From Caenorhabditis remanei (lineage: Eukaryota; Nematoda; Chromadorea; Rhabditida; Rhabditidae): a DNA stretch of 64,000 nt. The notes under the pieces are model-generated. The model saw nothing but the letters and a program-made list of their open reading frames with translations. It was not told where the DNA came from and made no database searches. This document shows, in pieces, positions 50,045-59,986 of this stretch. The stretch lies in assembly GCF_010183535.1 (NCBI RefSeq), contig NC_071329.1, positions 12,586,001-12,650,000 of the forward strand, read 5' to 3'. Made by a program: the position numbers and the translations under genes. Position 1 is the first letter of the stretch. The number at the start of each line of letters is the position of its first letter.

Positions 50045-51192
50045 TCATAAACGGACATTTTCCATGTTGTTATCAGAGTTTTTGTTGGTTGCTCCCACCG
50101 ATTTCTCAATTAATTCTTCAGAATGTTTCCACAACTCTTCTTGAAGTTCCTCGTCTCTTGCCACTGGCTTATCCAAATTCTTCTCATCATCCCAACAAGA
50201 TTCCCAATATTTTCCTGAAACATTCTCGACTTCTGGATGAGTTGCACAGTAAACACTCGTAGCTGCTCCTTGACTTGCATCTTTTGTGAATGGAATCGAG
50301 AGGAAGTTTGTGATACTCCAGAGACCGAAGTCTCTGTGAAGATCAGTCCGAACTCCGGACCCTGGGTGAATTGAATAAACACTGATTCCATTTTTGAATT
50401 CATCACGATGAAGTTTGAATGCAGTCAGCATATTGCACATTTTTGATTTGGCATACAATCGGAAATACCATTCAGAAGCATCCATTGGACACAGAGTTTC
50501 CAATTTCTTTTCCAGGCTTTGACTCGGTTTGACACATGTGTGTTTACTCAACATAGAAGTGACAATCACAATTCTTGATGGAGAAGATTCACGGAGAACT
50601 GGAAGCAATTCTTTGATGAGCTGTAAAAATAGAACTTCTTCATTTTTTCAAAGGAAAAACGCAATGAAACTGACAATAAAATGCGCCAAGTGGTTTATCC
50701 CAAAATGAGCTTCAAATCCATCCGAAGTTGTTTTAGCCATTGGCCCAAATACTCCCGCATTCAGTATCAATCCATGAAGTTTCCTTCAAAAAATCCATTA
50801 AACAAATATAATTTGCCTCCTTATCACTACCATTTTCTCTCCAAATACTTTTCAGCCGCACTTTGAACAGACGCCAGTGAATTCAAATCACACTCTACGA
50901 TATCTATTTGAGTATCCGGTTTTTCCAATAAAAACTTCTCTTTCAACTTTTCAGATTCTTTAAGATTTCTATTAATCATCACAATATGAGCTCCTTTTAA
51001 TATCAAGGCTCTCGCAGTTTCAACTCCAATTCCAGAAGTTGTTCCAGTGATTGCATAGATTTTCCCGTTGAGATCAATACCTTCCAATACCTAAACTTTT
51101 GATCTCCATCTTTTATTTTTTGGGAAATAACTCACTTGGTTGGCATGAGTTCTCGAGTGGAATTGTCGTTTTCTTTTGTTGTCAGCAGGCAT
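50045..51192 (-). CDS. Short-chain dehydrogenase/reductase 3
   Basis: ATG 51192 (MPADNKRKRQFHSRTHANQ), then an intron, then LEGIDLNGKIYAITGTTSGI with the cofactor motif TGTTSGIG. Further exons carry LILNAGVFGPMA, SRIVIVTSM, YAKSKMCNM (catalytic Tyr and Lys) and SVYSIHPGSGVRT. Stop TGA at 50045. The C-terminal tail is longer and polar (GATNKNSDNNMENVRL). Same family and intron pattern as SDR 1 and 2. Confidence 0.9.
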
Positions 51193-51445
51193 GATGAAAT
51201 AGAAAGAAAAGAAAGAACAACTGTCGATTGATTTCTGATTTTCTTTATTTATAAAGACGAGCGAGAAAGTGATGATAATGATGTTAAAGTTCGAAGAACA
51301 TTGAGGAGAATGTAGCCAAAAACGGTTATTAAGTCAATATTGTGTCAGTCTTCAAAAGTTTTCAAGAATTTTCTTAAAGTGATTAAAGAAATAGTGTATC
51401 ATAATACATATTATGTAATTATCAGTTGGAAAGAAAGAAATGTGA

Positions 51446-51936
51446 TCATTCGAGAGAAATTTCAAGAACTGGTCCTAAAACGGACATGAATCCATGGTCG
51501 GTCTTGGTCTTGATGATCTTCTGAAATTATTCGTCAATTTTTGAAACTAAACTTTAGAGTTCTTACCGTTGGGTGCTCAGCATAAGATCCAACATCAGCC
51601 TTGGTGAACTTCTTGATAATCAAATGGCCGTTGCTCTCTTCATAGTTCGATGAATCAATCTTATTCTCTTTTTCATCAACAAACGATCCCTTGTTAACTC
51701 CTTCGAAATGGAAGATCTGCTCTCCGGCAGCGACTTTTCTCTTGATTGCTTTGGCTCCCTTGAAGACTGCAAGCTCCAGTTTTTCTCCCTCCTGGAAAAA
51801 GTTAATGCATACCCCGGATCACAAGTATTAACCTTAACTCAGTACTAACCTTAACGCGTTGTTGAGCAACAGAAGCCTCACCGTAGAGAGCAAAAACTGC
51901 GAGAAGCACGAAAGAACAGATTATGAAGCGATTCAT
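51446..51936 (-). CDS. Small secreted Ig-like-fold protein, paralogue A
   Basis: Three exons (51936-51850, 51791-51567, 51520-51446) give about 128 residues. Signal peptide RFIICSFVLLAVFALYGEA. The mature part has EGEKLELAVFKGAKAIKR, FHFEGVNKGSF, GHLIIKKFTKADVGSYAEHP and C-terminal GPVLEISLE. The D-x-G-x-Y motif near the end of the strand series suggests an immunoglobulin-like domain, though cysteines are absent from the mature protein. TTTCAG stands directly before the ATG. Function is unknown; the family is nematode-specific as far as I know. Confidence 0.8.
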
Positions 51937-52039
51937 TCTGAAATTGTAAGAAATGTTGGAAAATGTTTGGAAAATAAAGTTGGGAATGAATGAAAAAGAC
52001 ATCCCAACAGCCTGAAGACGAGAGAAAAGAAGACATCAA

Positions 52040-52115
52040 ACTGATTTATTTGTTACCTGATGGGTGAATAGAGGTCACGCCTCTCAGGTTTCTGAATCAC
52101 TTTGTTGCGTTCCTT
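52040..52115 (-). promoter_or_regulatory. Conserved upstream block of paralogue A
   Basis: GAGGTCACGCCTCTCAGG and TTTCTGAATCACTT occur here and again at about 53045-53110 ahead of paralogue B, about 120-170 bp upstream of each ATG. The GAGG...CCTC core is a short inverted repeat. It may be a shared regulatory site or simply part of the duplicated segment. Confidence 0.4.
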
Positions 52116-52378
52116 ATCTAATTAATCCCACTACGATAGCTCTTTTTCGTCTTATGTTATGCATTTAACTTCTCGCTTAACCCTCACCGGTGCTTATATT
52201 TTCTTGATATTTCTTTTTTTCTTCCTTGCACAATACTTGCGATCGTATTTAATAAATAAATAATTAAACGATTATTAATTCAATATTATGCCAGTCTTCA
52301 AAATTTTTCAAGCATCTTCTTAAAGTGATTAAAGAAATAGTGTATCATATGTAATTATTAGTTGAAAAGGAAATGTAA

Positions 52379-52938
52379 TCATTCGAGAGAAATTTCAAGA
52401 ACTGGTCCTGGAACGGCAGAGAATCCATGGTCGGTCGTGGTCTTGATGATCTTCTGAAATGGTTTGTTTATTCTTGAAACTAAACTTCGGAGTTCTTACC
52501 GGTGGGTGCTCAGCATAAAATCCAACATCAGCCTTGGTGAACTTCTTGATAATCAAATGGCCGTTGCTCTCTTCATAGTTTGATGACTCGACCTTCTTTC
52601 CCTTTTCATCAACAAAGGATCCCTTGTTAACTCCTTCGAAATGGAAGATCTGCTCTCCGGATGGGACGGTTCTCTTGATTGCTTTGGCTCCCTTAAAGAC
52701 TGCAAGTTCCAGTTTTTCTCCCTCCTGGAAATAAAAATGTATGGAAACTTCCAGATGTCATCTTGGAAAAGTTCTAAGCTTTACTCATAAATTGAAGATT
52801 TTTGAAAATTAGAGAAGGCATACCCCGGATCACAAGTATGTTTTTACTAACCTTGACGCGTTGTCGAGCAACAGAAGCCTCCCCGTGGAGAGCAAAAACA
52901 GCAAGAAGCGCGAAAGAACAGATTATGAAGCGATTCAT
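52379..52938 (-). CDS. Small secreted Ig-like-fold protein, paralogue B
   Basis: Nearly the same protein as paralogue A: signal RFIICSFALLAVFALHGEA, then EGEKLELAVFKGAKAIKR, FHFEGVNKGSFVDEK, KADVGFYAEHP, and GPVLEISLE before the stop at 52379. Exon order is identical, but intron 1 is longer (about 125 bp) yet keeps GCATACCCCGGATCACAAGT, also found in intron 1 of A. It is a recent duplicate of A. Confidence 0.8.
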
Positions 52939-53044
52939 TCTGAAATACTGAGAAATGTTGGAAAATGTTTGGAAAATAAAGTTGGGAATGAATGAAAAAG
53001 ACATCCCAACAACCTGAAGACTGGAGAAAAGAAGACATCAAACT

Positions 53045-53110
53045 GATTTATATGTCACCTGTTGATTGAATAGAGGTCACGCCTCTCAGGTTTCTGAATC
53101 ACTTCGTTTA
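53045..53110 (-). promoter_or_regulatory. Conserved upstream block of paralogue B
   Basis: Second copy of the block at 52040-52115, with the same spacing to its gene. It includes GTCACGCCTCTCAGGTTTCT. Confidence 0.4.
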
Positions 53111-53221
53111 TTGTTTGTTTACATGAAAAGCCAGACAAAAGAGGTGTCGAAATGAATTTATTGATGAAAAGGAAAGTTATTAAAGATGCTTTTATTGCAC
53201 GGTTCAAAATACAAACGTCAT

Positions 53222-53702
53222 TTATTCAAGGGAGATGTTGAGGGTAAGTCCTGGAACGGCGGAGACGTCTCCATTGGCTTGCTTGGTTTCGATGTTCTTC
53301 TGAAACATGAGAATTTTGAAGTGGCTCAAGGAGACTAGAGAAACTTACAGCTGGGTGCTCAGAGTATTGTCCAACATCAGCCTTGGTGAACTTCTTGATA
53401 ACGAGAACTCCATTCTTGGCTTCATAGTTTGATGACTCGACCTTCTTTCCCTTTCCATCGACGAATGTTCCCTTGTGCTCTCCTTCGAAATGGAAGATTT
53501 GCTCTCCGGCTGGGACGGTTCTCTTGATGGCCTTGGCTCCCTTGAAGGCGTCGATCTCAAGTTTTGCTCCGTCCTAAAAAAATCATGTTCAAAGTGATCT
53601 GAATTCCCTGAATCATACCTTGACTTGCTGTTGAGCAAGAGCTGCTTCGGAGACAGCGAAGATGGCGACAAGAAGGAAAGAAGCTAGGATGAAACGGTTC
53701 AT
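53222..53702 (-). CDS. Small secreted Ig-like-fold protein, paralogue C
   Basis: Three exons from ATG 53702 to TAA at 53222. Signal RFILASFLLVAIFAVSEA; mature part DGAKLEIDAFKGAKAIKR, FHFEGEHKGTFVDGKGKK, FTKADVGQYSEHP, GLTLNISLE. More diverged from A and B than they are from each other, and without the shared upstream block, so it is the older copy. Confidence 0.8.
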
Positions 53703-55756
53703 TTTCTGAAATAGAGATATTATTTAGACGTGGAGAGACCTCTTGGGTGGTAAAGGAATAGAAATGAGAAGGAGAGAACATTTCAAAGAATGATAAAATC
53801 CGTCTCACGGAACAACAATAAATAGTGTCGTCAGTCCAGAAGGTACCGCCTATGTGGATAGGTTCGTCACCAGTTGGTTGAACGAATAGGCTCTGCCCAC
53901 TTTGTCATCAATCACTTTGTTTTTATTGTTTGTTTGTTGGGGGAAAAGGAGAAAGAGATCTTGTCAGAAGAAAATGAAGAGAAGGATTTCTTTGAAGTGG
54001 TACATAGAGAAACCAGGAAGTGGGAATTCAGATGGATACTATCTTCTTATTTTACTCAATGTTTTGGAAAAAGGTCACTTGGAGAAACTGGATGTGGGAA
54101 GTAGAAGAGAAAGTGGTTGTTTTGTTTACTTTTGAGATCAAAACGAGAACAAATTATTGAGTTGAATGGAAACATTAGGTGGGTCGTGTCGTGTTGGAAA
54201 TAGCGTTCAGGATGTCTGAGAAGTTCGAGAATCTTGAAGCTAAGAAGATTAGCAGCCGGGATTTATATTCAGAAAACCTCCAGAAGATTTGATTATCATC
54301 TTCTGAATCCTTCGTTGATTCTTGCTCTTTTTATACTTTTTTTTGATTCCTGAACACCAAAACGTCGAACTTTGGACCAGTTTCCGTCACAACAAGAAGA
54401 TGAGTCAATGATGACAGTTGGCATTCCATCGTTCGGATTCCATTGTTATTGTGTAACTCTTTTATGTGTTTTTGAAATAATGGTTATTTTGAAATCTTGA
54501 AATTTTAAAAATAGATGAAAGTGAGAAGGTCGCTGATTCATTCAACATCAATCTTTCAGAGGTCAAATAATGAATTTTCGGTTGTTAGTTGAATACAATT
54601 ACGTGCCGACGTGTAGGTTAATGACCTTGGAAATGAAAAAAGATAACAAAAGAATATTCTTGCATCTTTGGAAAGTTGCTGAGTAGATTAAGATCACAAA
54701 CAAAATGAATGTAACGATGCAGATTCGATTTGATAGAATTAACTCGGCATTTTTGTCTTTGAGACTTCTGGAGATAATCATTTCGGTCGGTCTTGAAATA
54801 TGTAATTTGAGTCTCCTGTATTAAGTTTTTTGTGTCCTCAATCAATTCTTTCACAACTTTTGCACTTTCGAATCATGACTTTCCAGAATCAGACCAGTCC
54901 CTCACAAAAGTTGAGAAATGACAAAGGATGATTTGAGCTCCGTTCAGGACCTGAACACCACTGGTCATTTTTAGCACTATGAAGAACGCGAGTATGAGAA
55001 GGTCTCTTTGATTGTCTAACAATTTCGATTATTTATTGACTTCTTAGATCACAAGTAGACCTTTATTTTTGTTTTTGACAACTTTTTGTACGAGTACACA
55101 CTCTATCTGTCGTCAAAGTTCGCAATTTTTGCACTTTTCAGTGCTAAAAGGAGAGATTTTTGAGCTTTGTTCATAGATGTACTGCAACTTCCTAGGATGC
55201 GATCGTACATAATATTGTCAACCACAAAAATGAAGCTCTAGTTTTTATCTATACACTCCATAAGCAATTGATATTATGAGACAATCAATTAGGGCCTTTC
55301 ACACTCACAAAGTTGGCCATTTTCAGCTAAAAGTGCAAATTTCACACTGTTTATGGTCAGTACTGTACGTGGTCAACAAACTAGGAACACGGAACACACC
55401 ATCTCTCATCTGACCATTTTTTCTAAAACTGACCCATATGAAAGTGCAGAAGAAACATAGAGACCAGGAAGTTGATGACAAGGAAGTAATTTAAAAGAAA
55501 CATAGAGTTTTCGTAGATGAGATAATAGATAGGGTAGTTTGAATTGAGTGCAACTGGTGGTCTTCGGCTTAGTTTTTGGATACTGGAGATGGCATCAGCC
55601 GCGTCCGTTTTTAAGATTCTGGTGGTATTAAAATGAAAGAGTATTCCCATTACAGTTTTTTTAATGATCATCTCAGATTCACAGAAAAAATTTATTATTC
55701 ACCAATTTTTATAATCAAAAAGTGGTGAAAGGACGAGTATAATCGAGTAATCAGTT
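53703..55756. other. Intergenic with a palindromic repeat
   Basis: Two kilobases between paralogue C and the gamma-lyase gene, with no supported gene. An imperfect palindromic element lies at 54955-55360. The remaining open frames (for example near 55423-55671) lack splice or homology support. Confidence 0.4.
54955..55360. repeat. Imperfect palindromic element
   Basis: The left part has CTGGTCATTTTTAGC and GATTGTCT; the right part has the inverse (AGACAATC, TTGGCCATTTTCAGCTAAAA), with an interior of about 250 bp. The end ...GTCAGTACTGTAC resembles the termini of the 13.8/38.3 kb family, but the arms are much more decayed. Confidence 0.4.
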
Positions 55757-57023
55757 TCATGGAATTGCAATTTTCAGAGCTTGATCCAAATCAGCAATCA
55801 AATCATCGAGATCCTCAATTCCGACAGAAATACGAATGAGATTGTCAGTGATTCCAAGAACAGCACGAGTTTCAGCAGGCACTGAAGCATGAGTCATGAT
55901 GGATGGAAGTTCAGCAAGTGATTCATATCCTCCGAGAGATTCAGCCAATGTGAATACTTTGAGAGCAGACAAAAATGAACGACTCTGTTGGAGTTCTCCC
56001 TTCAAATAGAATGAAATCATTCCAGACATTCCTTTCGTTTGTTTTTGATGAACTTGGTGTTGTGGATGAGATTCAAGTGCTGGATAAAGGACTGATTCGA
56101 TACGATCATTGGCTTCAAGATACTTGGCAACAGCCAATGCATTCTCATAATGAGCTCTCATTCTGATATGAAGAGTCTTGAGTCCACGGTTTACAAGGAA
56201 ACAATCGAATGGGGATGGGACTGCTCCGACGGCTGAAATAAATAGAGAAATTATTTGGAAGTTAGAGAAAGAAACAAACCTAATTGCATGAAGAAAAGAT
56301 GTTGTTGGAATTCATCATTATCAGTGATAACAGCTCCCATTACAACATCAGAATGTCCATTGATATACTTTGTAATCGAGTGAACGACGACGTCAGCTCC
56401 AAGAGAAATTGGACGTTGGAAGTATGGTGTCATAAATGTGTTGTCAACGACTACGACGATTTCTGGATTCGCTTTCTTGGCAACTTGAACGACGGCAGCA
56501 ATATCAACAACTTTCAGAAGTGGATTCGATGGGGACTCAAACCAAACCATCTTGGTATTTGGCTTGATCGACTTTTCGAGATTCTCGATTTCCGTCAAAT
56601 CGACAGAAGTTACTTCCAAACCATGTTTCGAGACAGAAATTTTATTAATATACCTCTGAGTTCCTCCATAAACATCATCAGAACAAACAATGTGATCTCC
56701 ACGATTCAGGGAATTGATGATTGCAGACGTAGCGGCGAGACCAGAAGCAAATAGATTGCAGTGTTTGGCATCTTCAAGAGCAGCCAAATTCTTCTGAAGT
56801 ACATCACGAGTTGGATTTCCAGCCCGAGAATAATCATGTTTCACTGGTTCTCCTGGATTGTCTTGCTTATAAGTAGTCGACATACTAATCGGTGGAACCA
56901 CCTGAAAAAATATATATTTGACTGAAAAAAAGGAAGTTGAACACCAACCTGATTCATATCCCATTGTTCTGGTTCTTGTCCAACATGGATTGCAGCAGTT
57001 CCGAAATGTGGGAAAGTAGACAT
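55757..57023 (-). CDS. cth-2: Cystathionine gamma-lyase (trans-sulfuration PLP enzyme)
   Basis: Exons from ATG 57023 (MSTFPHFGTAAIHVGQEPEQ) to TGA at 55757. Family blocks in order: VVPPISMSTTYKQDNPGEP, YSRAGNPTRDVLQ, LFASGLAATSAI, DDVYGGTQRYINK, WFESPSNPLLKV, VVVDNTFMTPYFQRP, HSITKYINGHSDVVMG with the PLP lysine, SPFDCFLVNRGLKTLHIRM, FTLAESLGGYESLAE and the C-terminal RISVGIEDLDDLIADL. It cleaves cystathionine to cysteine and can release H2S; cytosolic. About 392 residues, normal for the family. Active-site sequence is intact. I prefer cth-2 over cth-1 because of the remembered chromosome II location. Confidence 0.95.
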
Positions 57024-57929
57024 GACGTGTCAGTACTGATTGCTTTTTGAATATGTATTACCTCATGTTGGTCTAATCAGACTATGGTGTCAGTGGGAAG
57101 GTCATCGGTGTCTAGTTTACAACGTTTCTTTCGAAATCGTATATTACAAATTGAAACGTATTTTTGACAGGCTTTACACGTTTGATAACTTTATTCAGAT
57201 TTCTTTGTTTTTTGTTTTTTTGTTGTTCAGAATCAGTGAAACTTTCAAGTTTTGTTGGATAAACGAATTTAGAAATTGTTGTCTTTTTCGTCAGAAGAAT
57301 CAAAATTCAAAGGATTGTAACCTGTAATCAAAAGCTGTAATCAAAACGAAATCCCAATTTTCAGGCTCGTTTAATGACGCAGTGACTATAATTGCGTAGG
57401 CTATGGTGATTATATTCTGGTAGCTCGTTAAAAAAGACCTTCACATTAAAATCTGCATCCTCCTGTCTCATAGGAGAAATGCTGAAGTAAATTTTAATGA
57501 TTTTGGATTTTTTTCACGAGTTCATTGAGGCCAACGTCATTTGGTCCGTCCGGTAAGCAGATACATAATATTTGGTATTCTGTGAATACGATATGATTAG
57601 TTCGGACAGTTTCAACCAACTACACAGACATTTTCAAACAATTCCTATTCAAAGATCACAGTAAAATAAGTTAAAATTGGGAGATTGTTGCTTTCTTTTC
57701 CTGGTTTTTGAAGTAGCTTCATAACTCGGTTCATTCTTATCCTTTTCACTCGAAAGTCATATCAATCTTATTCATTTTCGATGTTCTATCCATTTCCGTC
57801 GAAAAAACCGAAAAAATCAGTCTAGTCTCAAAAATCGCCTTTCGCTCCACAAACTCATTTTCCATTTTGGCTTGTAAGAGATCGACGCGAGGAAAAGTGG
57901 GCGGAGCGATCTCACACACAAAACATAGT

Positions 57930-57955
57930 GAGCGGCGGAACCCGGGATTTGTCGG
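57930..57955 (+). promoter_or_regulatory. PSE-like snRNA promoter element, left arm
   Basis: GAGCGGCGGAACCCG followed by TTTGTCGG ending at 57955, preceded by CACAAAACATAGT. It matches the U1 and MRP PSEs almost exactly. No TATA box follows at the polymerase III position. Confidence 0.75.
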
Positions 57956-57994
57956 CTGCAACAGTAGTATTAACAAACTAGGAAAGTATGCCGA

Positions 57995-58060
57995 CGGCCA
58001 TGAAACTGTAGCCAAGTTTTACTGATTCAACACACAAAAAGCATTAACGACAGAGAATGA
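57995..58060 (+). ncRNA. Candidate small RNA downstream of the left-arm PSE
   Basis: If the 40 bp PSE-to-start spacing of U1 applies, a transcript would begin near 57995 with CGGCCATGAAACTGTAGCC, which could form a small GGC/GCC hairpin, followed by AAGTTTTACTGATT. No known snRNA, SL RNA or snoRNA is recognised, and no good Sm site is seen. The 3' end is arbitrary. It could equally be a dead duplicate. Confidence 0.3.
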
Positions 58061-58074
58061 GATCAGTGTTTCAA

Positions 58075-58180
58075 GTCCTTCAACATTTTTGCATTTTGCT
58101 GTTTCCCCTGCACCAACAGATTCATTTCGAGATGAAGATGAATGTTCATCAACTGAATGTGATCTTCAATGAACATCTTC
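58075..58180 (+). pseudogene. Duplicated exon fragment
   Basis: Copy, in inverted orientation, of the start of the exon at 58827-59089 (CCTTCAACATTTTTGC, CTGTTTCCCCTGCACCAACA, TGTTCATCAACTGAATGTGA). It breaks off after that point and its acceptor TTTCAG has become TTTCAAG, so it is a non-functional remnant. Confidence 0.7.
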
Positions 58181-58826
58181 ATTTAACGCCATATCTCCTT
58201 GGTATATATCAGAAGTTCCAAATGATACACTAGAAAATATTATTGATAAGACAGAAATATTTTTTAAAAAGTTTTCCATTTCTAACATGAGCAAGGTGCG
58301 ATTGTCTTTATATTCCGATTGGCTCTAAAAATATTGCCTCCACAAGAAAAAACCTTTCCTTCCCCTTATTTTTTCTCGAGAATTGATGCGGGTGCTCCAC
58401 CATCATAACCCCCTCATGGATTAGTTTCTTCTACATGTACACCATCACTCTTCTCCTCTTTCTCTTTTTTTGTTTTCTCCTGACTAACCACTTTCAAATC
58501 ATCACCATCTATCATCAGTCGTCCTCCTTTTTTCTTTGGATCACATTTTCTTGCTTTTTTCCCAAAAAGAGAATTTATTATTACCAGAAAAGGGATTGGG
58601 AAGGAGAGAAATAAGGAAACATTTATATGAAAAAAGAAGGAAGGAAGGAAAGAAAATGACAAATTGGCAGAATGTTCATGAGAGATTACGGTAGAATTGT
58701 CAATGAGAGAAAGAGTTTCTGGGATTAATCGGAATAGAAAATATACAACTAGAAAAATAAGATCCCGTATGAAAAAGAGAATTGGAATAAATATAACATT
58801 TTGACTAAAAAAAAGTAAAATAAAAA

Positions 58827-59089
58827 CTACAAACGCTTGACAACCAGCATCGAATCTTCGCTAATCGTACGATCAATGGTGGGAATAGATGAGTAAGAAT
58901 TCGACCGACGGGCAGTTAATATTGGAGTACAAATTGAAAGAGTTGGAGAGGAATGACGCCAATTTGATGGAGTGATTGTTGGATCTTCATCATCAGATGT
59001 TTCACATTCAGTTGATGAACATTCATCTTCATCTCGAAATGAATATGTTGGTGCAGGGGAAACAGCAAAATGCAAAAATGTTGAAGGAC
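58827..59089 (-). CDS. Terminal coding exon, Ser/Thr/acidic tail, unknown protein
   Basis: After acceptor AGTATTTCAG the exon encodes PSTFLHFAVSPAPTYSFRD, an acidic Ser-rich run (DECSSTECETSDDEDPTI), then SICTPILTARRSNSYSSI and ends EDSMLVVKRL with TAG at 58827. The frame continues from the frame-1 reading of exon 59745-59986 (phase 1 junction, codon G/GT). It looks like a cytoplasmic, phosphorylatable C-terminal tail. The parent gene may be the one ending at the right edge of the window. Confidence 0.55.
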
Positions 59090-59104
59090 CTGAAATACTT
59101 TTCT

Positions 59105-59169
59105 TATTCTTCGATTTTAGCGGTTTCTGCTCGTTAAATCAATTAAGCTTGGCTACAGTTTCATTGCCG
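59105..59169 (-). ncRNA. Candidate small RNA downstream of the right-arm PSE
   Basis: At 40 bp from the PSE the sequence begins CGGCAATGAAACTGTAGCC, the same 19-mer as the left arm except for one base, then AAGCTTAATTGATTT. This would be an intron-nested RNA. No family is recognised. Confidence 0.3.
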
Positions 59170-59208
59170 CTGGCTTAACTTACAATTTTGTTAATACTAC
59201 AGTTGCAG

Positions 59209-59235
59209 CTGACAAATCCCGGGTTCCGCCGCTCA
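59209..59235 (-). promoter_or_regulatory. PSE-like snRNA promoter element, right arm
   Basis: On the minus strand, GAGCGGCGGAACCCG then TTTGTCAG, with CACAAAACATAGT ahead. One base differs from the left arm in the distal hexamer (TGTCAG for TGTCGG). It lies inside the intron between exons 59745-59986 and 58827-59089, in the sense direction of that gene. Confidence 0.7.
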
Positions 59236-59744
59236 CTATGTTTTGTGTGTGAGATCGCTCCGCCCACTTTTCCTCGCGTCGATCTCTGACAAGTCAAAAG
59301 GGAAAATGAGTTCTTGGGGCGGAGGACGATTTTCGAGACTGGACGGATTTTGCCGTTTTTTCCGACGGAAATGGATAGAACATCGAAAATGAATAAGATT
59401 GATATGAATTTCAAGTGAAAAGGATCAGAATGAACGGAGTTATGAAGGCACTTCAAAAATAGGAAAGGAAATCAGCATTTTCCATTTTTAAAGTTGTTAA
59501 AACTGTGATATTTAAATTTAAATTTTTTAAAAAGGTCTGCGTAGTCGGTTTATCTAAGTTTCAAGAATTTCGGACAGTGGGATGTTCGATTACGGTGGCT
59601 GCAGTAACTCATGTTTAGATCCTTTGAAAGCTTAGAATTGTTTTCTCTCATCGACGTTTTCCTTTCTGATTTTTATTTTTCTCCCCAGATTTCTATTCAT
59701 GGCCTCCAAAATATAAAATTCCGATTGAAAACAAGAAAAATTAC

Positions 59745-59986
59745 CTGAAACCAACGAAGGCACCGACCCATCCAAACCCGTTCTCTCTGTATTAAAAACA
59801 ATATTTTCTGTCTCTCCAATCGGTTCATAATCGCTATGTGATTGGATTCTTGTTGAGCTTCTGATGGGCGGCCTGAGCGACCGGCACCCGACCAGACGGA
59901 CCTCGCTCGAATCGGTGCTCCAATTCGTATTCTCCTCGTTGTCGTTGGTTTTGAAAAAACCGAAAACACATGAAGAAGGCTCCACC
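59745..59986 (-). CDS. Shared exon usable in two reading frames
   Basis: Bounded by TTTTTCCAG (acceptor, exon start 59986) and GTAATT (donor after 59745). Frame 1 is open through the exon (SSCVFGFFKTNDNEEN, SHSDYEPIGETENIVF, TGLDGSVPSLVS) and joins the tail exon 58827-59089 in phase; it needs one base from an upstream exon ending in phase 2, which exon 63722-63966 provides. Frame 0 joins the exon ending at 61397 and extends its hydrophobic segment (ALM/GGAFFMCFRFF), then stops at TAG 59834 after 50 codons. See findings. Confidence 0.5.

Larger units (their letters stand above)
57710..58180 (+). repeat. Inverted segmental duplication, left arm
   Basis: This arm matches the reverse complement of about 59000-59460. 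Shared blocks include ATTCATTTTCGATGTTC, GATCGACGCGAGGAAAAG, GTGGGCGGAGCGATCTCAC, the PSE, TGAAACTGTAGCCAAG and CCTTCAACATTTTTGC. The divergence is scattered and moderate, so the duplication is not brand new. Confidence 0.85.
57024..58826. other. Intergenic region with one arm of an inverted duplication
   Basis: Downstream part (57710-58180) is the left arm of the inverted duplication described separately. The rest (57024-57700 and 58200-58826) is AT-rich without coding support. Confidence 0.4.
59000..59460 (-). repeat. Inverted segmental duplication, right arm
   Basis: Partner of 57710-58180, in the opposite orientation, about 0.8 kb away. It overlaps the 5' part of the coding-looking exon 58827-59089 and the intron upstream of it, so this arm is probably the source. 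Confidence 0.85.

Noticed and set aside
57746..58015. Minus-strand open frame across the left-arm PSE (and its counterpart at 59175-59456)
   Set aside because: Both arise from the same duplicated promoter sequence read antisense; the similarity reflects the segmental duplication, not a protein.
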